From assembly GCF_030814115.1 (NCBI RefSeq), contig NZ_JAUSUP010000001.1:806001-870000 (forward strand): 64,000 nucleotides of DNA, in the 5' to 3' direction. This stretch comes from Alkalibacillus filiformis (GTDB taxonomy: Bacteria > Bacillota > Bacilli > Bacillales > Alkalibacillaceae). Position numbers and translations under genes: made by a program. Each line of letters starts with the position of its first letter. Positions within the stretch are counted from its first letter, which is position 1. Below, one piece after another: positions 1-7,702 of this stretch. The notes beneath the pieces were generated by a model that saw only the letters and a list, made by a program, of their open reading frames with translations, did not search any database and was not told where the DNA came from.

Positions 1-508
1 CCCAATGAAGCATACCTTTTTTTCTAAAGTAATTAAATATTCTTCGTTCCACCATTCTGTTAAAGCGAGTGAAAAAGCCGTCTGTTTGAACAACTGGTAT
101 AACTAAAATGGTATTAAGTCCTGATCGGTTCCCACCTAATACATCGGTTAACAATTGATCTCCAACAACAGCGATTTCTCCATCTCTTAGCCCCATTTCT
201 TTTTGGGCTTTTTGAAAAGCCTTACCTAAAGGCTTTTTAGCTTTTGAAATAAAAGTAATATCTAATGGCTTACTAAACTTGGCCACTCGATCTTCACTAT
301 TATTCGACATGATTGTGACATGAATGCCCTCTTGCTCTAAAGTTTCAAACCATTCTTTAATTTCCGGAGTTGCCTCAGGCTGATCCCAAGCAACTAGTGT
401 ATTGTCTAAATCAGTAATAACACCTTTAATACCTTTAGCCTTCAAATAGCTTGGTGTAATTTCTAAAACTGTTTCGACATGTTCATTAGGCAGAAATTTT
501 TTTAACAA
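1..508 (-). CDS. yqeG: YqeG family HAD IIIA-type phosphatase (partial, C-terminus cut by window edge)
   Basis: The reading frame starts at a TTG (508-506) preceded by AGAGGTGA and runs off the left edge after 169 codons, close to the roughly 170 residues usual for the family, so only a few residues are missing. The HAD nucleophile motif is visible as TDLDNTLVAWD near residues 34-44, followed by a Ser/Asn motif (MSNNSED) and a Lys/Asp pair (AVVGDQLLTDV). Family members are small cytoplasmic phosphatases of unknown physiological substrate. The gene is divergent from sda, the same neighbourhood as in B. subtilis. The TTG start is inferred from the Shine-Dalgarno site; no ATG fits. Confidence 0.88.
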   Translation of the reverse strand, partial: MLKKFLPNEHVETVLEITPSYLKAKGIKGVITDLDNTLVAWDQPEATPEIKEWFETLEQEGIHVTIMSNNSEDRVAKFSKPLDITFISKAKKPLGKAFQKAQKEMGLRDGEIAVVGDQLLTDVLGGNRSGLNTILVIPVVQTDGFFTRFNRMVERRIFNYFRKKGMLHW

Positions 509-545
509 CGAATTCACCTCTAATATTATACTCTCACTATTTAAC

Positions 546-574
546 ATCATAAACAATCAGACGCCATCTTTCAA
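546..574 (-). promoter_or_regulatory. Sigma-A promoter for yqeG
   Basis: On the minus strand TTGAAA (574-569), a 17-nt spacer and TATGAT (551-546) lie about 38 nt upstream of the yqeG start. The match to the vegetative consensus is good; function is inferred. Confidence 0.6.
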
Positions 575-702
575 AAAAAATTCGACCAAACAGTAATACT
601 TTTATGTTTACCTGTGTAAATTATTATAAATATGCGTCGAATTACCATACAATACCTATATTTTTTCATTTTCGTTCGACAAATACCTTCATTTTTCACA
701 CC

Positions 703-798
703 TGTGGATAACCTTACACACATTACCCACAGCGTAAAAACAAGTTTCGTGAGCTTTACACCCCTGAATATCAACAATTTATACACAAGTTACACACA
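703..798. promoter_or_regulatory. DnaA-box cluster upstream of sda
   Basis: Five 9-mers match or nearly match TTATNCACA: TGTGGATAA at 703-711 (a perfect box on the minus strand), TTACACACA at 714-722, TTACCCACA at 723-731, TTATACACA at 779-787 and TTACACACA at 790-798. The last one ends 11 nt before the sda -35 hexamer. In B. subtilis the sda promoter region carries DnaA sites that couple its expression to replication initiation, so this cluster most likely does the same. Only two of the five are consensus-quality, so actual occupancy is inference. Confidence 0.75.
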
Positions 799-809
799 TA
801 TATGTTAGT

Positions 810-838
810 TTGTGACTAGGAAAAAAGAGTGGTATTAT
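810..838 (+). promoter_or_regulatory. Sigma-A promoter of sda
   Basis: TTGTGA (810-815), a 17-nt spacer and TATTAT (833-838) sit directly downstream of the DnaA-box cluster. Initiation is expected near 845, about 50 nt before the sda start codon. Confidence 0.6.
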
Positions 839-863
839 AAATACAGTTTTAAAGTGAGCGTGC

Positions 864-897
864 GGGAGGTGCAAGCCATTACGGCTTACGTATTATG
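864..897 (+). promoter_or_regulatory. Unusual sda translation start: Shine-Dalgarno and ATG separated by a hairpin
   Basis: The strong site GGGAGGTG (864-871) lies 25 nt from the ATG at 895, too far for direct use. Between them is a perfect 5-bp hairpin, AAGCC (873-877) and GGCTT (883-887) with loop ATTAC. If the hairpin folds, the effective spacing drops to about 10 nt. No in-frame ATG, GTG or TTG lies closer to the Shine-Dalgarno site. The bridging role is inference from the sequence. Confidence 0.5.
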
Positions 898-1035
898 GAA
901 ACCTTATCTGATCAGTTATTAATTGATTCATATTACAAGGCGAAAAATCTTGGTTTAAATCATGACTTCATTCAACTTATAGAGAAAGAATTAAAAAAAC
1001 GAAAATTAATTGATCACCTAAAAGAGTCATCTTAG
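895..1035 (+). CDS. sda: Sporulation inhibitor Sda
   Basis: This 46-residue protein begins [16 protein letters not shown] and contains [14 protein letters not shown], matching the two-helix antikinase Sda of B. subtilis (also 46 residues from the equivalent Met). Sda binds the histidine kinase KinA and related kinases and blocks the phosphorelay to Spo0A when replication is perturbed. Its place beside yqeG, the DnaA-box cluster upstream and the terminator 28 nt downstream all fit that role. Spo0B, a phosphorelay member acting downstream of the kinases that Sda inhibits, is also in this window. Identification is firm. Confidence 0.95.
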   Translation: METLSDQLLIDSYYKAKNLGLNHDFIQLIEKELKKRKLIDHLKESS

Positions 1036-1062
1036 TTGGAGTTTCTTCCTATATATAAGTCT

Positions 1063-1093
1063 GTGGCACTCACCGTGAGTGTCACTTTTTTTT
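1063..1093 (+). terminator. Rho-independent terminator after sda
   Basis: GTGGCACTCA (1063-1072) pairs with TGAGTGTCAC (1076-1085) through one G-T wobble across a 3-nt loop, followed by eight T residues. Confidence 0.9.
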
Positions 1094-1117
1094 ATTTAAT
1101 GTTCACAGAGTTTTTCT

Positions 1118-1146
1118 TTTCAAAGAACATGAAATATCGTTATAAT
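1118..1146 (+). promoter_or_regulatory. Promoter of the mrp operon
   Basis: A consensus -10 TATAAT (1141-1146) has a weak -35 TTTCAA (1118-1123) at 17 nt. The operon's first ATG (1195) follows AAAGGATG at 1179-1186. Confidence 0.55.
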
Positions 1147-1194
1147 GTTACTGTATTTATTGCGGCTTAGATTTTTCGAAAGGATGAAACAAGT

Positions 1195-3525
1195 ATGATC
1201 TATGCAGTTTTTGCCCCATTATTATTTGCGGTACTGATCCCTTTCTTAAGTCGATGGAAGGAAAAAGTACATACAGGTTGGCTTATACTGCCTGTACCAT
1301 TTCTGATCTTCTTGTACTTTTTACAGTTCGTTGGGCCCAACTTCGAACCACAAGTACAATCAGTACAATGGATTCCATCTCTTGATATTTCATTATCATT
1401 TCATCTAGATGGATTGAGTTTATTATTTGCATTATTAATTAGCGGTATTGGTACTTTAGTTGTTCTATATTCAATTTATTACTTAAATCACAAAGAACAA
1501 CTAGGTCATTTTTACACTTACCTTTATATTTTCATGACCGCTATGTTAGGTGTTGTACTATCAGACAACGTATTTGCTCTATACGCTTTCTGGGAGTTTA
1601 CATCGATTTCATCATTTTTACTAATTGGTTATTGGCATTACCGTGAACGATCACGTTATGGTGCATTAAAATCAATGTTAATCACAGTACTTGGTGGTTT
1701 CAGTTTACTTGCAGGTATTATCCTATTAACTATTGTTACAGGAACTACTAGTATTCGTGAAATGGTTGCACAAGCAGATGTCATTGTAGACAGCCATTAT
1801 TTTCCTTTTATTTTAGCGTTTTTATTACTTGGTGCATTTACCAAATCTGCACAATTTCCGTTTCACATTTGGTTACCAGATGCGATGGAAGCACCAACAC
1901 CAGTTAGTGCTTATTTACACTCAGCTACGATGGTTAAAGCGGGTATTTACCTAATGGCTCGTTTTTCACCAATCTTAGGAGGAGAACCAAATTTCTTCTT
2001 CTTACTAAGTTTATTTGGTATCGTGACATTAGTTTGGGGTTCTTTCATGGCTGTAAGACAAACAGACCTAAAGGGAATCTTAGCTTACTCAACAATCAGT
2101 CAATTAGGTATGATTATGGCTATGTTAGGGTTCGGAACAGACGTAGCCTTATTTGCCGCAGTCTTTCACATTTTAAACCATGCAACTTTTAAAGGTAGTT
2201 TGTTTATGGTTGCTGGTATTGTAGACCATGAAACAGGTACACGAGACATACGAAAACTCGGTGGTCTTATGACGTTTATGCCGATTTCGTTTACATTAGC
2301 GATCTTCGGCACATTCTCAATGGCTGGTGTTCCATTACCATTCTTAAACGGTTTCTACAGTAAAGAAATGTTCTTTGATGCAACATTGGTAAACAGTGCA
2401 ACTGGTCCATTTATGGAAGCTTTAGTTGCTGCTTTACCAGTTTTAGCTGTAGTCGGTAGTATCTTTACATTTGTTTACTCAATGTACCTATTCTTCGGTA
2501 CATTTACTGGTAAATACAAAGAGGAAGAGTTACCACAAACACCACACGAAGCGCCGAAAATGATGCTTCTACCACCATTTATTTTAGTACTTGGTGTTAT
2601 TACAATTGGTTTATTCCCTGAAATGTTTAATCAGGGGTTAATTACGCATGCTGCTGATGCTGTATTCGGTGCTGAAAATAATAAAGACATTTACTTCTGG
2701 CACGGATTAGTTCCTGCATTCTACATGTCAGTAGCTGTCGTAGTGTTAGGGATCGTTCTGTATCTTACTAAGAGCAAATGGGAAGGCATTTATTCTGTCT
2801 TACCAGGGCGCTTAAGCTTTAACCGTGTATATGATTGGTTAATCGAAAACATTGAAAAAGGTTCAAATAAGATTACAACTTCATATATGACAGGTTCATT
2901 AAGATTTTACATGGTTCTAGTGATCACAGCGATCTTTGCTATTACATTAGGTGTATTAATTCAAACAAACGGCGTTAACTTTGAAGTTACTGACGTTGCA
3001 CCAATTACAGTAAAAGAACTAATTGTAGCGGCTATCATGGCAATTGCTGCAATTGCAACGATCTTTGTTCATAACAGAATAGCGATTATTCTTATAGTCG
3101 GTGTAATTGGTTATGGATTAGCGATTCTTTTCGTATTCTACCGAGCACCTGACTTAGCACTCACACAATTAATTGTAGAAACAGTAACTGTTGTATTATT
3201 TATGCTATGTTTCTATCACTTACCGAACTTACAGAAATCTACAACACCGTTACTCACTAAAGGTGTAAATGTTGCGATTTCCGTTGGTTTCGGACTATTA
3301 CTAATGGTTATAGGTGTAAGCGCGTATAACAGTCGTGCATTTGATTCAATTGCTGATTACTATATTGAAAATGCCGATCCTCTAGGCGGTGGTTACAATA
3401 TGGTAAACGTAATCCTTGTTGACTTCCGTGGTATTGATACTCTATTTGAAGTAGCAGTATTATTCGGAGCAGCATTAGCGATTATCGCAATGATTAAACT
3501 TCGCCGAGATAAGGGGGCGAAATAA
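1195..3525 (+). CDS. mrpA: Na+/H+ antiporter subunit MrpA (MnhA)
   Basis: This 776-residue polytopic membrane protein is the large NuoL/ND5-like subunit of the Mrp cation/proton antiporter. The N-terminal two thirds carry the proton-channel signature (LLIGYWHYRERSRYGALKS, then KSAQFPFHIWLPDAMEAPTP near residues 220-240). The C-terminus has the MbhD and MbhE-like segments (FYRAPDLALTQLIVETV, then NVILVDFRGIDTLFEVAVL). The length fits an unfused MrpA. It does not contain the GHxxPGGGF motif of MrpB, and the stop codon is followed directly by the ATG of mrpC, so MrpB is neither fused nor next in line. The complex exports Na+ and supports alkali and salt tolerance. Confidence 0.95.
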   Translation: MIYAVFAPLLFAVLIPFLSRWKEKVHTGWLILPVPFLIFLYFLQFVGPNFEPQVQSVQWIPSLDISLSFHLDGLSLLFALLISGIGTLVVLYSIYYLNHKEQLGHFYTYLYIFMTAMLGVVLSDNVFALYAFWEFTSISSFLLIGYWHYRERSRYGALKSMLITVLGGFSLLAGIILLTIVTGTTSIREMVAQADVIVDSHYFPFILAFLLLGAFTKSAQFPFHIWLPDAMEAPTPVSAYLHSATMVKAGIYLMARFSPILGGEPNFFFLLSLFGIVTLVWGSFMAVRQTDLKGILAYSTISQLGMIMAMLGFGTDVALFAAVFHILNHATFKGSLFMVAGIVDHETGTRDIRKLGGLMTFMPISFTLAIFGTFSMAGVPLPFLNGFYSKEMFFDATLVNSATGPFMEALVAALPVLAVVGSIFTFVYSMYLFFGTFTGKYKEEELPQTPHEAPKMMLLPPFILVLGVITIGLFPEMFNQGLITHAADAVFGAENNKDIYFWHGLVPAFYMSVAVVVLGIVLYLTKSKWEGIYSVLPGRLSFNRVYDWLIENIEKGSNKITTSYMTGSLRFYMVLVITAIFAITLGVLIQTNGVNFEVTDVAPITVKELIVAAIMAIAAIATIFVHNRIAIILIVGVIGYGLAILFVFYRAPDLALTQLIVETVTVVLFMLCFYHLPNLQKSTTPLLTKGVNVAISVGFGLLLMVIGVSAYNSRAFDSIADYYIENADPLGGGYNMVNVILVDFRGIDTLFEVAVLFGAALAIIAMIKLRRDKGAK

Positions 3526-3864
3526 ATGGAGATTATTATGACAGGATTAGCATCGATTTTATTCGGTGCTGGTATATACAATCTATTGCAAAAACAACTA
3601 CTAAGAATTGTAGTCGGAACAGTGTTAATCTCTCACGGGGCACACTTATATTTCTTAACAATGGCTCAACTAAAGAGAGGTGCCCCTCCATTAGTTGTAG
3701 ATGGTGTCACGGAGTATGCTGATCCTTTACCACAAGCGTTAGTCCTTACAGCAATTGTAATCGCTTTTGGTGTAACAAGTTTCTTATTAGTGTTAGCATA
3801 CCGTACTTATACGTTAAATAAGACCGATAATATGGAAGAATTGCGAGGTAGTGATCATGAATAA
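3526..3864 (+). CDS. mrpC: Na+/H+ antiporter subunit MrpC (MnhC)
   Basis: This 112-residue NuoK-like protein has three hydrophobic segments. The second contains GTVLISHGAHLYFLTM and the third follows DPLPQALVLTAIVIAFG, the family's most conserved stretch. The ATG directly abuts the mrpA stop codon, implying translational coupling; in other seven-gene operons mrpB would lie in between. The 3' end overlaps mrpD by 8 nt. Confidence 0.95.
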   Translation: MEIIMTGLASILFGAGIYNLLQKQLLRIVVGTVLISHGAHLYFLTMAQLKRGAPPLVVDGVTEYADPLPQALVLTAIVIAFGVTSFLLVLAYRTYTLNKTDNMEELRGSDHE

Positions 3865-5338
3865 TTTAATATTTTTGCCTATAGTCCTACCACTTATTGC
3901 AAGTGTTATCGCTGCGTTCTTTCCTAAAAAGTTAAATTTTTCACGTAAATTTTCTCAAATTACGTCTGTCATATTAACTATTATGACAGCTGCATTAACG
4001 TGGCATGTATTAACGAACGGTACAATTGTTGTTCAATCTGGCGGTTGGGATGCTCCATTTGGCATCTCAATCGTTGGAGATGGCCTATCCATGATTTTAG
4101 TTATGACAACGTACATCATTGGTACTGCGGCTGTCTTTTATGCTCCATCCGTACTTGATAAGCAACAAGAAAGCTTTTACTTTTATGCCTTTTACTTCTT
4201 ACTGATTTCAGGTGTAGCTGGTGCATTCATGACAGGTGATTTGTTTAACCTATTCGTATTCTTTGAAGTGTTGTTAATTGCTTCATACGGGTTAATCGTA
4301 CTTGGTAATGGTAAAGTACAGCTAAGAGAATCGATGAAATACGTAATGTTTAACGTTTTCTCCTCTATGCTGTTCGTTACTGCAATTGCATTCATTTATG
4401 CAATTACAGGTACTGTTAACTTTGCTCAATTAGCAGAACGCGTAGAGTATGTGGGACAAGAAGGGATTTTAACAACAGTTGCGATTATATTATTCTTTGT
4501 GTTCGCCGTTAAAGCTGCTGTGTTCCCTCTATACTATTGGTTACCAAATTCTTATGTAGTTCCTAATGCTGTTGTATCAGCATTATTCGGTGCATTACTA
4601 ACTAAAGTTGGGATTTATTCAATCTTAAGAGTGTTTACATTAATTTTCGTACATGACACGGGAGTAACACACCAAATTTTCATTTGGTTAGCTATGTTTA
4701 CGATGATATTTGGTGTCATTGGTGCACTATCGACAAATAATGTGAAATTGATCATCACGTATAATATTATCCCTGCAGTTGGTTTCATGTTAATGGGTAT
4801 TGGCCTTTATACTGAAGATGCAATTGCTGGCTCTGTTTATTATTTAATGCACGACATGGTAATTAAAGGAGCACTATTCTTCTTAATCGGGGCATTAATA
4901 GTTGCAGCAGGAACGAAAGATTTAAGGCAAATGAGCGGTGTCATTCAGAAGTTCCCATTACTCGGATGGATCTTCTTCGTAGCTTCATTAATTTTAGCTG
5001 GAGTACCACCATTCAGTGGTTTTATTGGAAAAATCCTATTATTACGTGGTGGTTTAGAGCAGGAAGAGTTTTTACTCGTCATTGTTGCCTTGATTTCAAG
5101 TTTACTAATCTTGTTCTCAATGATGCGTATTTTCATTCGCGGATTCTGGGGCGACTTAATGGAAAACATCTCAGATGATCGTAAACGAGTACGCAACTTA
5201 ACAATCCCTGGTGTCGTTTTAGTCAGCATTTCTATTTTCTTAGGAGTAGGTGCAGAAGCTGTATACCCTCATGTTGAATCAATTGCAAATATGCTAATGG
5301 ACAGAACAGAATACATTAGTTCTGTTTTAAAGGAGTAG
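3857..5338 (+). CDS. mrpD: Na+/H+ antiporter subunit MrpD (MnhD)
   Basis: This 493-residue NuoN/NuoM-like subunit has about 14 membrane segments, with the conserved FFEVLLIASYGLIVLG and KAAVFPLYYWLPNSYV regions that carry the charged residues of the proton path. I start it at ATG 3857, which lies 7 nt after GAGGT and gives the B. subtilis MrpD length; a GTG at 3851 is too close to the ribosome-binding site. The start overlaps the mrpC stop. Confidence 0.94.
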   Translation: MNNLIFLPIVLPLIASVIAAFFPKKLNFSRKFSQITSVILTIMTAALTWHVLTNGTIVVQSGGWDAPFGISIVGDGLSMILVMTTYIIGTAAVFYAPSVLDKQQESFYFYAFYFLLISGVAGAFMTGDLFNLFVFFEVLLIASYGLIVLGNGKVQLRESMKYVMFNVFSSMLFVTAIAFIYAITGTVNFAQLAERVEYVGQEGILTTVAIILFFVFAVKAAVFPLYYWLPNSYVVPNAVVSALFGALLTKVGIYSILRVFTLIFVHDTGVTHQIFIWLAMFTMIFGVIGALSTNNVKLIITYNIIPAVGFMLMGIGLYTEDAIAGSVYYLMHDMVIKGALFFLIGALIVAAGTKDLRQMSGVIQKFPLLGWIFFVASLILAGVPPFSGFIGKILLLRGGLEQEEFLLVIVALISSLLILFSMMRIFIRGFWGDLMENISDDRKRVRNLTIPGVVLVSISIFLGVGAEAVYPHVESIANMLMDRTEYISSVLKE

Positions 5339-5344
5339 TGTGTT

Positions 5345-5821
5345 ATGGCCATACAGATTATTTTTAACTTATTAATCGCGGTTATGTGGATGTTCTTAAG
5401 TGAATCATATACAGTGCTCTCATTTTTCATCGGTTTCTTTATCGGTATGGGTTTACTGTTTTTCCTAAGACGATTTGTACCAGACATTTTTTATGTCATT
5501 CGTTTGTATAGAATTATTAAATTAAACTTGATTTTTTTACGTGAATTAATTTTATCAAGTGTAAGCATTATAGCACTGGCGTATAAGCCTAAATTAGACA
5601 TTGAACCTGGTATATTTGCGTTACCTATAGAGCTAAAGAGCAGTTGGGAAATTGCACTTTTAGGTAACTTAATTTCTTTAACTCCAGGAACGTTATCAGT
5701 TGCTGTAGCAGATGATAACTCGAAAATCTATATTCATGCGATGGACCTTCCAGATGTGGAAGCGTCCATCACTGAGATTAAAGAAACATTTGAAAAAGCA
5801 ATTATGGAGGTGACACGATAA
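5345..5821 (+). CDS. mrpE: Na+/H+ antiporter subunit MrpE (MnhE)
   Basis: This 158-residue protein has two or three N-terminal membrane segments followed by a cytoplasmic domain ending in DLPDVEASITEIKETFEKAI. The motif GNLISLTPGTLSV is typical of the subunit. Length equals that of B. subtilis MrpE. It lies 6 nt after mrpD, and its stop directly precedes the mrpF ATG. Confidence 0.93.
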   Translation: MAIQIIFNLLIAVMWMFLSESYTVLSFFIGFFIGMGLLFFLRRFVPDIFYVIRLYRIIKLNLIFLRELILSSVSIIALAYKPKLDIEPGIFALPIELKSSWEIALLGNLISLTPGTLSVAVADDNSKIYIHAMDLPDVEASITEIKETFEKAIMEVTR

Positions 5822-6127
5822 ATGCTTAACGAATTCGGCGCACAAATGTTAGAAGTTGTCTTATGGATAAGCTTTGTTGGTGTCACAACATCCATTCTAA
5901 TGTTAGTTTATAGAACCATTAAGGGCCCTACAAACCCTGATCGAGCGGTCGCTTTAGATGCGATTGGTATTAATATGATGGCCTTAGTTGGCTTACAAGC
6001 GATTAACTTGGGTACTGATCGATTGAATGATGTTGTTTTATTAATCGGTATTCTATTATTCATAGGTACAATCGCAATAGCGAAATTCTTAGAAAAGGGT
6101 GTTATCATTGATCGACATAATCATTAG
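5822..6127 (+). CDS. mrpF: Na+/H+ antiporter subunit MrpF (MnhF)
   Basis: This 101-residue protein has three membrane helices. It contains YRTIKGPTNPDRAVALDAIG, the strongly conserved loop of the family with the Asp needed for activity in studied homologues. The C-terminus reads IDRHNH, slightly longer than B. subtilis MrpF. It overlaps the start of mrpG. Confidence 0.93.
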   Translation: MLNEFGAQMLEVVLWISFVGVTTSILMLVYRTIKGPTNPDRAVALDAIGINMMALVGLQAINLGTDRLNDVVLLIGILLFIGTIAIAKFLEKGVIIDRHNH

Positions 6128-6440
6128 TCTATTATTATTGATAGGGACATTTTTTATCCTTTCTGGTTCTTTAGGAATTCTTCACTTTCCAGATGTTTAT
6201 ACGAGACTGCACGCGGCAACTAAAGCGGCAACACTTGGTGTAGCTGGGGTACTTCTAGGTTCATTCCTTTACCTTTTATTTGATCAAGGTATTGTAAGCG
6301 GGAAATTATTATTAGGTATTGTCTTCGTATTAATTACAGCTCCAATTAGTGGACACATGATTTCTAGAGCCGCATATAACTCTGGTGTTGAGCTGTGGGA
6401 TAAAACGAAGCGTGACCATTTAAAAAACGAGTCGAAATAA
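6108..6440 (+). CDS. mrpG: Na+/H+ antiporter subunit MrpG (MnhG)
   Basis: This protein of about 110 residues has three membrane helices and the signature ILHFPDVYTRLHAATKAATLG. The likely start is TTG 6108, six nt after AAAGGGTG; a GTG at 6099 would add three residues but lies inside the ribosome-binding site. It overlaps the end of mrpF by 20 nt. It is the last gene of the operon and is followed by a terminator. Confidence 0.9.
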   Translation: MIDIIISLLLLIGTFFILSGSLGILHFPDVYTRLHAATKAATLGVAGVLLGSFLYLLFDQGIVSGKLLLGIVFVLITAPISGHMISRAAYNSGVELWDKTKRDHLKNESK

Positions 6441-6464
6441 GCTTTAAAATGTCTTATATTTAAT

Positions 6465-6508
6465 AAAACACCAATTGTAAGGTATTTACCCTTATAGTTG
6501 GTGTTTTT
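6465..6508 (+). terminator. Terminator of the mrp operon
   Basis: AACACCAA (6467-6474) pairs with TTGGTGTT (6498-6505); an inner TAAGG/CCTTA helix extends the stem and five T residues close it. Confidence 0.85.
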
Positions 6509-6581
6509 GTTTATAGAGGGAACTCTAGAGGCTCTGGACATGGTGTAAATCGATATTTTTTTAATTATTTTGTGTGTACAC

Positions 6582-6609
6582 GCACATTTGTCTTCATCAA
6601 CCATACAAT
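6582..6609 (+). promoter_or_regulatory. Sigma-E-type promoter of sigK
   Basis: CATACAAT (6602-6609) is a full match to the sigma-E -10 consensus. GCACATT (6582-6588) matches six of seven positions of the -35 consensus KMATATT at a spacing of 13 nt. Initial sigK transcription by sigma-E in the mother cell is established in B. subtilis, so this fits the expected regulation. Confidence 0.65.
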
Positions 6610-6650
6610 TAACTATAGGCAACAACCCATCACGATTTGGAGTTGATGAC

Positions 6651-7376
6651 ATGATTAGTTTATTGAAGTTGCTTGCCCTCATTTTTCAAAACCCCTATTT
6701 ATTTATCGCTTATGTAAAAGGAAATGCATTTCCACAGCCTTTGTCCCCTAAAGAAGAAAAGCATTATTTACAAAAATGGCAAGAAGGAGACTTAGACGCT
6801 AGAAACAAACTCATTGAGCACAATTTAAGACTAGTAGCTCACATTGCCAAAAAATATGAACAAAACAAAGAAGACCAAGAAGACTTAATATCTATAGGGA
6901 CAATTGGTCTTATTAAAGGAGTAGAAAGTTTTTCTTTAGACAAAGGAACAAAGCTTGCTACATATGTTGCAAGGTGTATTGACAACGAAATTTTAATGTT
7001 TTTAAGGTCTTCGAAAAAGAGTAATAAAGATGTGTCATTGCAGGATCCAATCGGTCATGACAAAGAAGGTAACGAAATTAGCTTGATTGATGTGTTAAAA
7101 TCTGATTCACCTGATCTTACTGAAAAAATACAAACAGCTATAGAAATCGAGCAGATTTTTCAATACATTCATTTATTAGATGAACGTGAAAAAGAAGTGA
7201 TCGCAAAGCGTTATGGTCTTGGTAATCAAGAAGAGTATACACAGCGTGAGATTGCTAAATCACTTAGTATATCTCGTAGTTATGTTTCTAGAATTGAAAA
7301 AAGAGCTTTAATGAAAATGTTTCACGCCTTTTACAGAGCAGAAGAGAGAAAAAAGAAAAATAACCAATCGAAGTAG
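6651..7376 (+). CDS. sigK: RNA polymerase sporulation sigma factor SigK (pro-sigma-K), uninterrupted
   Basis: This 241-residue protein equals B. subtilis pro-sigma-K in length. A hydrophobic pro-sequence ([19 protein letters not shown], about residues 1-20) precedes the mature part, which would begin near [12 protein letters not shown]. Region 2 ([29 protein letters not shown]) and region 4 ([23 protein letters not shown]) are complete. The ATG at 6651 follows TTGGAGTTG; a longer frame from 6570 lacks a ribosome-binding site. The gene is not split, so no skin-type excision is needed. Its processing protease SpoIVFB is encoded at 55.6-56.5 kb. It directs late mother-cell transcription of coat and cortex genes. 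Confidence 0.96.
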   Translation: MISLLKLLALIFQNPYLFIAYVKGNAFPQPLSPKEEKHYLQKWQEGDLDARNKLIEHNLRLVAHIAKKYEQNKEDQEDLISIGTIGLIKGVESFSLDKGTKLATYVARCIDNEILMFLRSSKKSNKDVSLQDPIGHDKEGNEISLIDVLKSDSPDLTEKIQTAIEIEQIFQYIHLLDEREKEVIAKRYGLGNQEEYTQREIAKSLSISRSYVSRIEKRALMKMFHAFYRAEERKKKNNQSK

Positions 7377-7448
7377 GCCATCAACCCACTCACTTATTAA
7401 ACCAGTTTCATAGCTTATTAGTAAGAACGACTAAAGGAGTGGGACTAT

Positions 7449-7598
7449 ATGTATTATTATGGTCAACCATCGTACCCACCTTACCCTTTATATCACCATC
7501 ATCATGGCCACTCAAACATCGGTTATGCATTATTGATCATTTCACTACTGTTGCTTCTAATATGTGGTGGTTACTATTGGTATACATCATATTGTTAA
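7449..7598 (+). CDS. Small Tyr/His-rich membrane protein, probably sporulation-related
   Basis: A 49-codon frame starts at ATG 7449, eight nt after AAAGGAGTG. The product has an N-terminus rich in Tyr, Pro and His (MYYYGQPSYPPY, then four consecutive His) followed by one strongly hydrophobic helix (GYALLIISLLLLLICGG) and a Tyr/Trp-rich end. The tail resembles in style the YjcZ-type tiny spore membrane proteins, but I do not recognise the full sequence. It lies 72 nt downstream of sigK and may be cotranscribed; a terminator follows. Coding status rests on the good ribosome-binding site and the coherent composition. Confidence 0.6.
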   Translation: MYYYGQPSYPPYPLYHHHHGHSNIGYALLIISLLLLLICGGYYWYTSYC

Positions 7599-7654
7599 CT
7601 TTGTTTAGGAGTTAGACTTATGAATCACAAAACAATTAATTTATTCAAAACTTA

Positions 7655-7694
7655 AAAAGCACAGCTAACTGTTTTACAACATAGCTGTGCTTTT
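7655..7694. terminator. Bidirectional terminator between the sigK region and mtnN
   Basis: A perfect 13-bp stem, AAAAGCACAGCTA (7655-7667) with TAGCTGTGCTTTT (7682-7694), has A and T flanks that would terminate transcription from both sides. Confidence 0.88.
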
Positions 7695-7702
7695 ATGGTT
7701 GA

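Noticed and set aside
571-786. 71-codon minus-strand frame upstream of yqeG
   Set aside because: It overlaps the DnaA-box cluster and the yqeG promoter, has no ribosome-binding site and no coherent composition.
3393-3581. Possible hidden mrpB on either strand at the mrpA-mrpC junction
   Set aside because: All frames around the junction were read; none has the MnhB motif, and the plus-strand genes abut.
6570-6650. N-terminal extension of SigK from 6570
   Set aside because: It lies over the sigma-E promoter, lacks a ribosome-binding site and is not conserved; ATG 6651 gives the standard pro-sigma-K.
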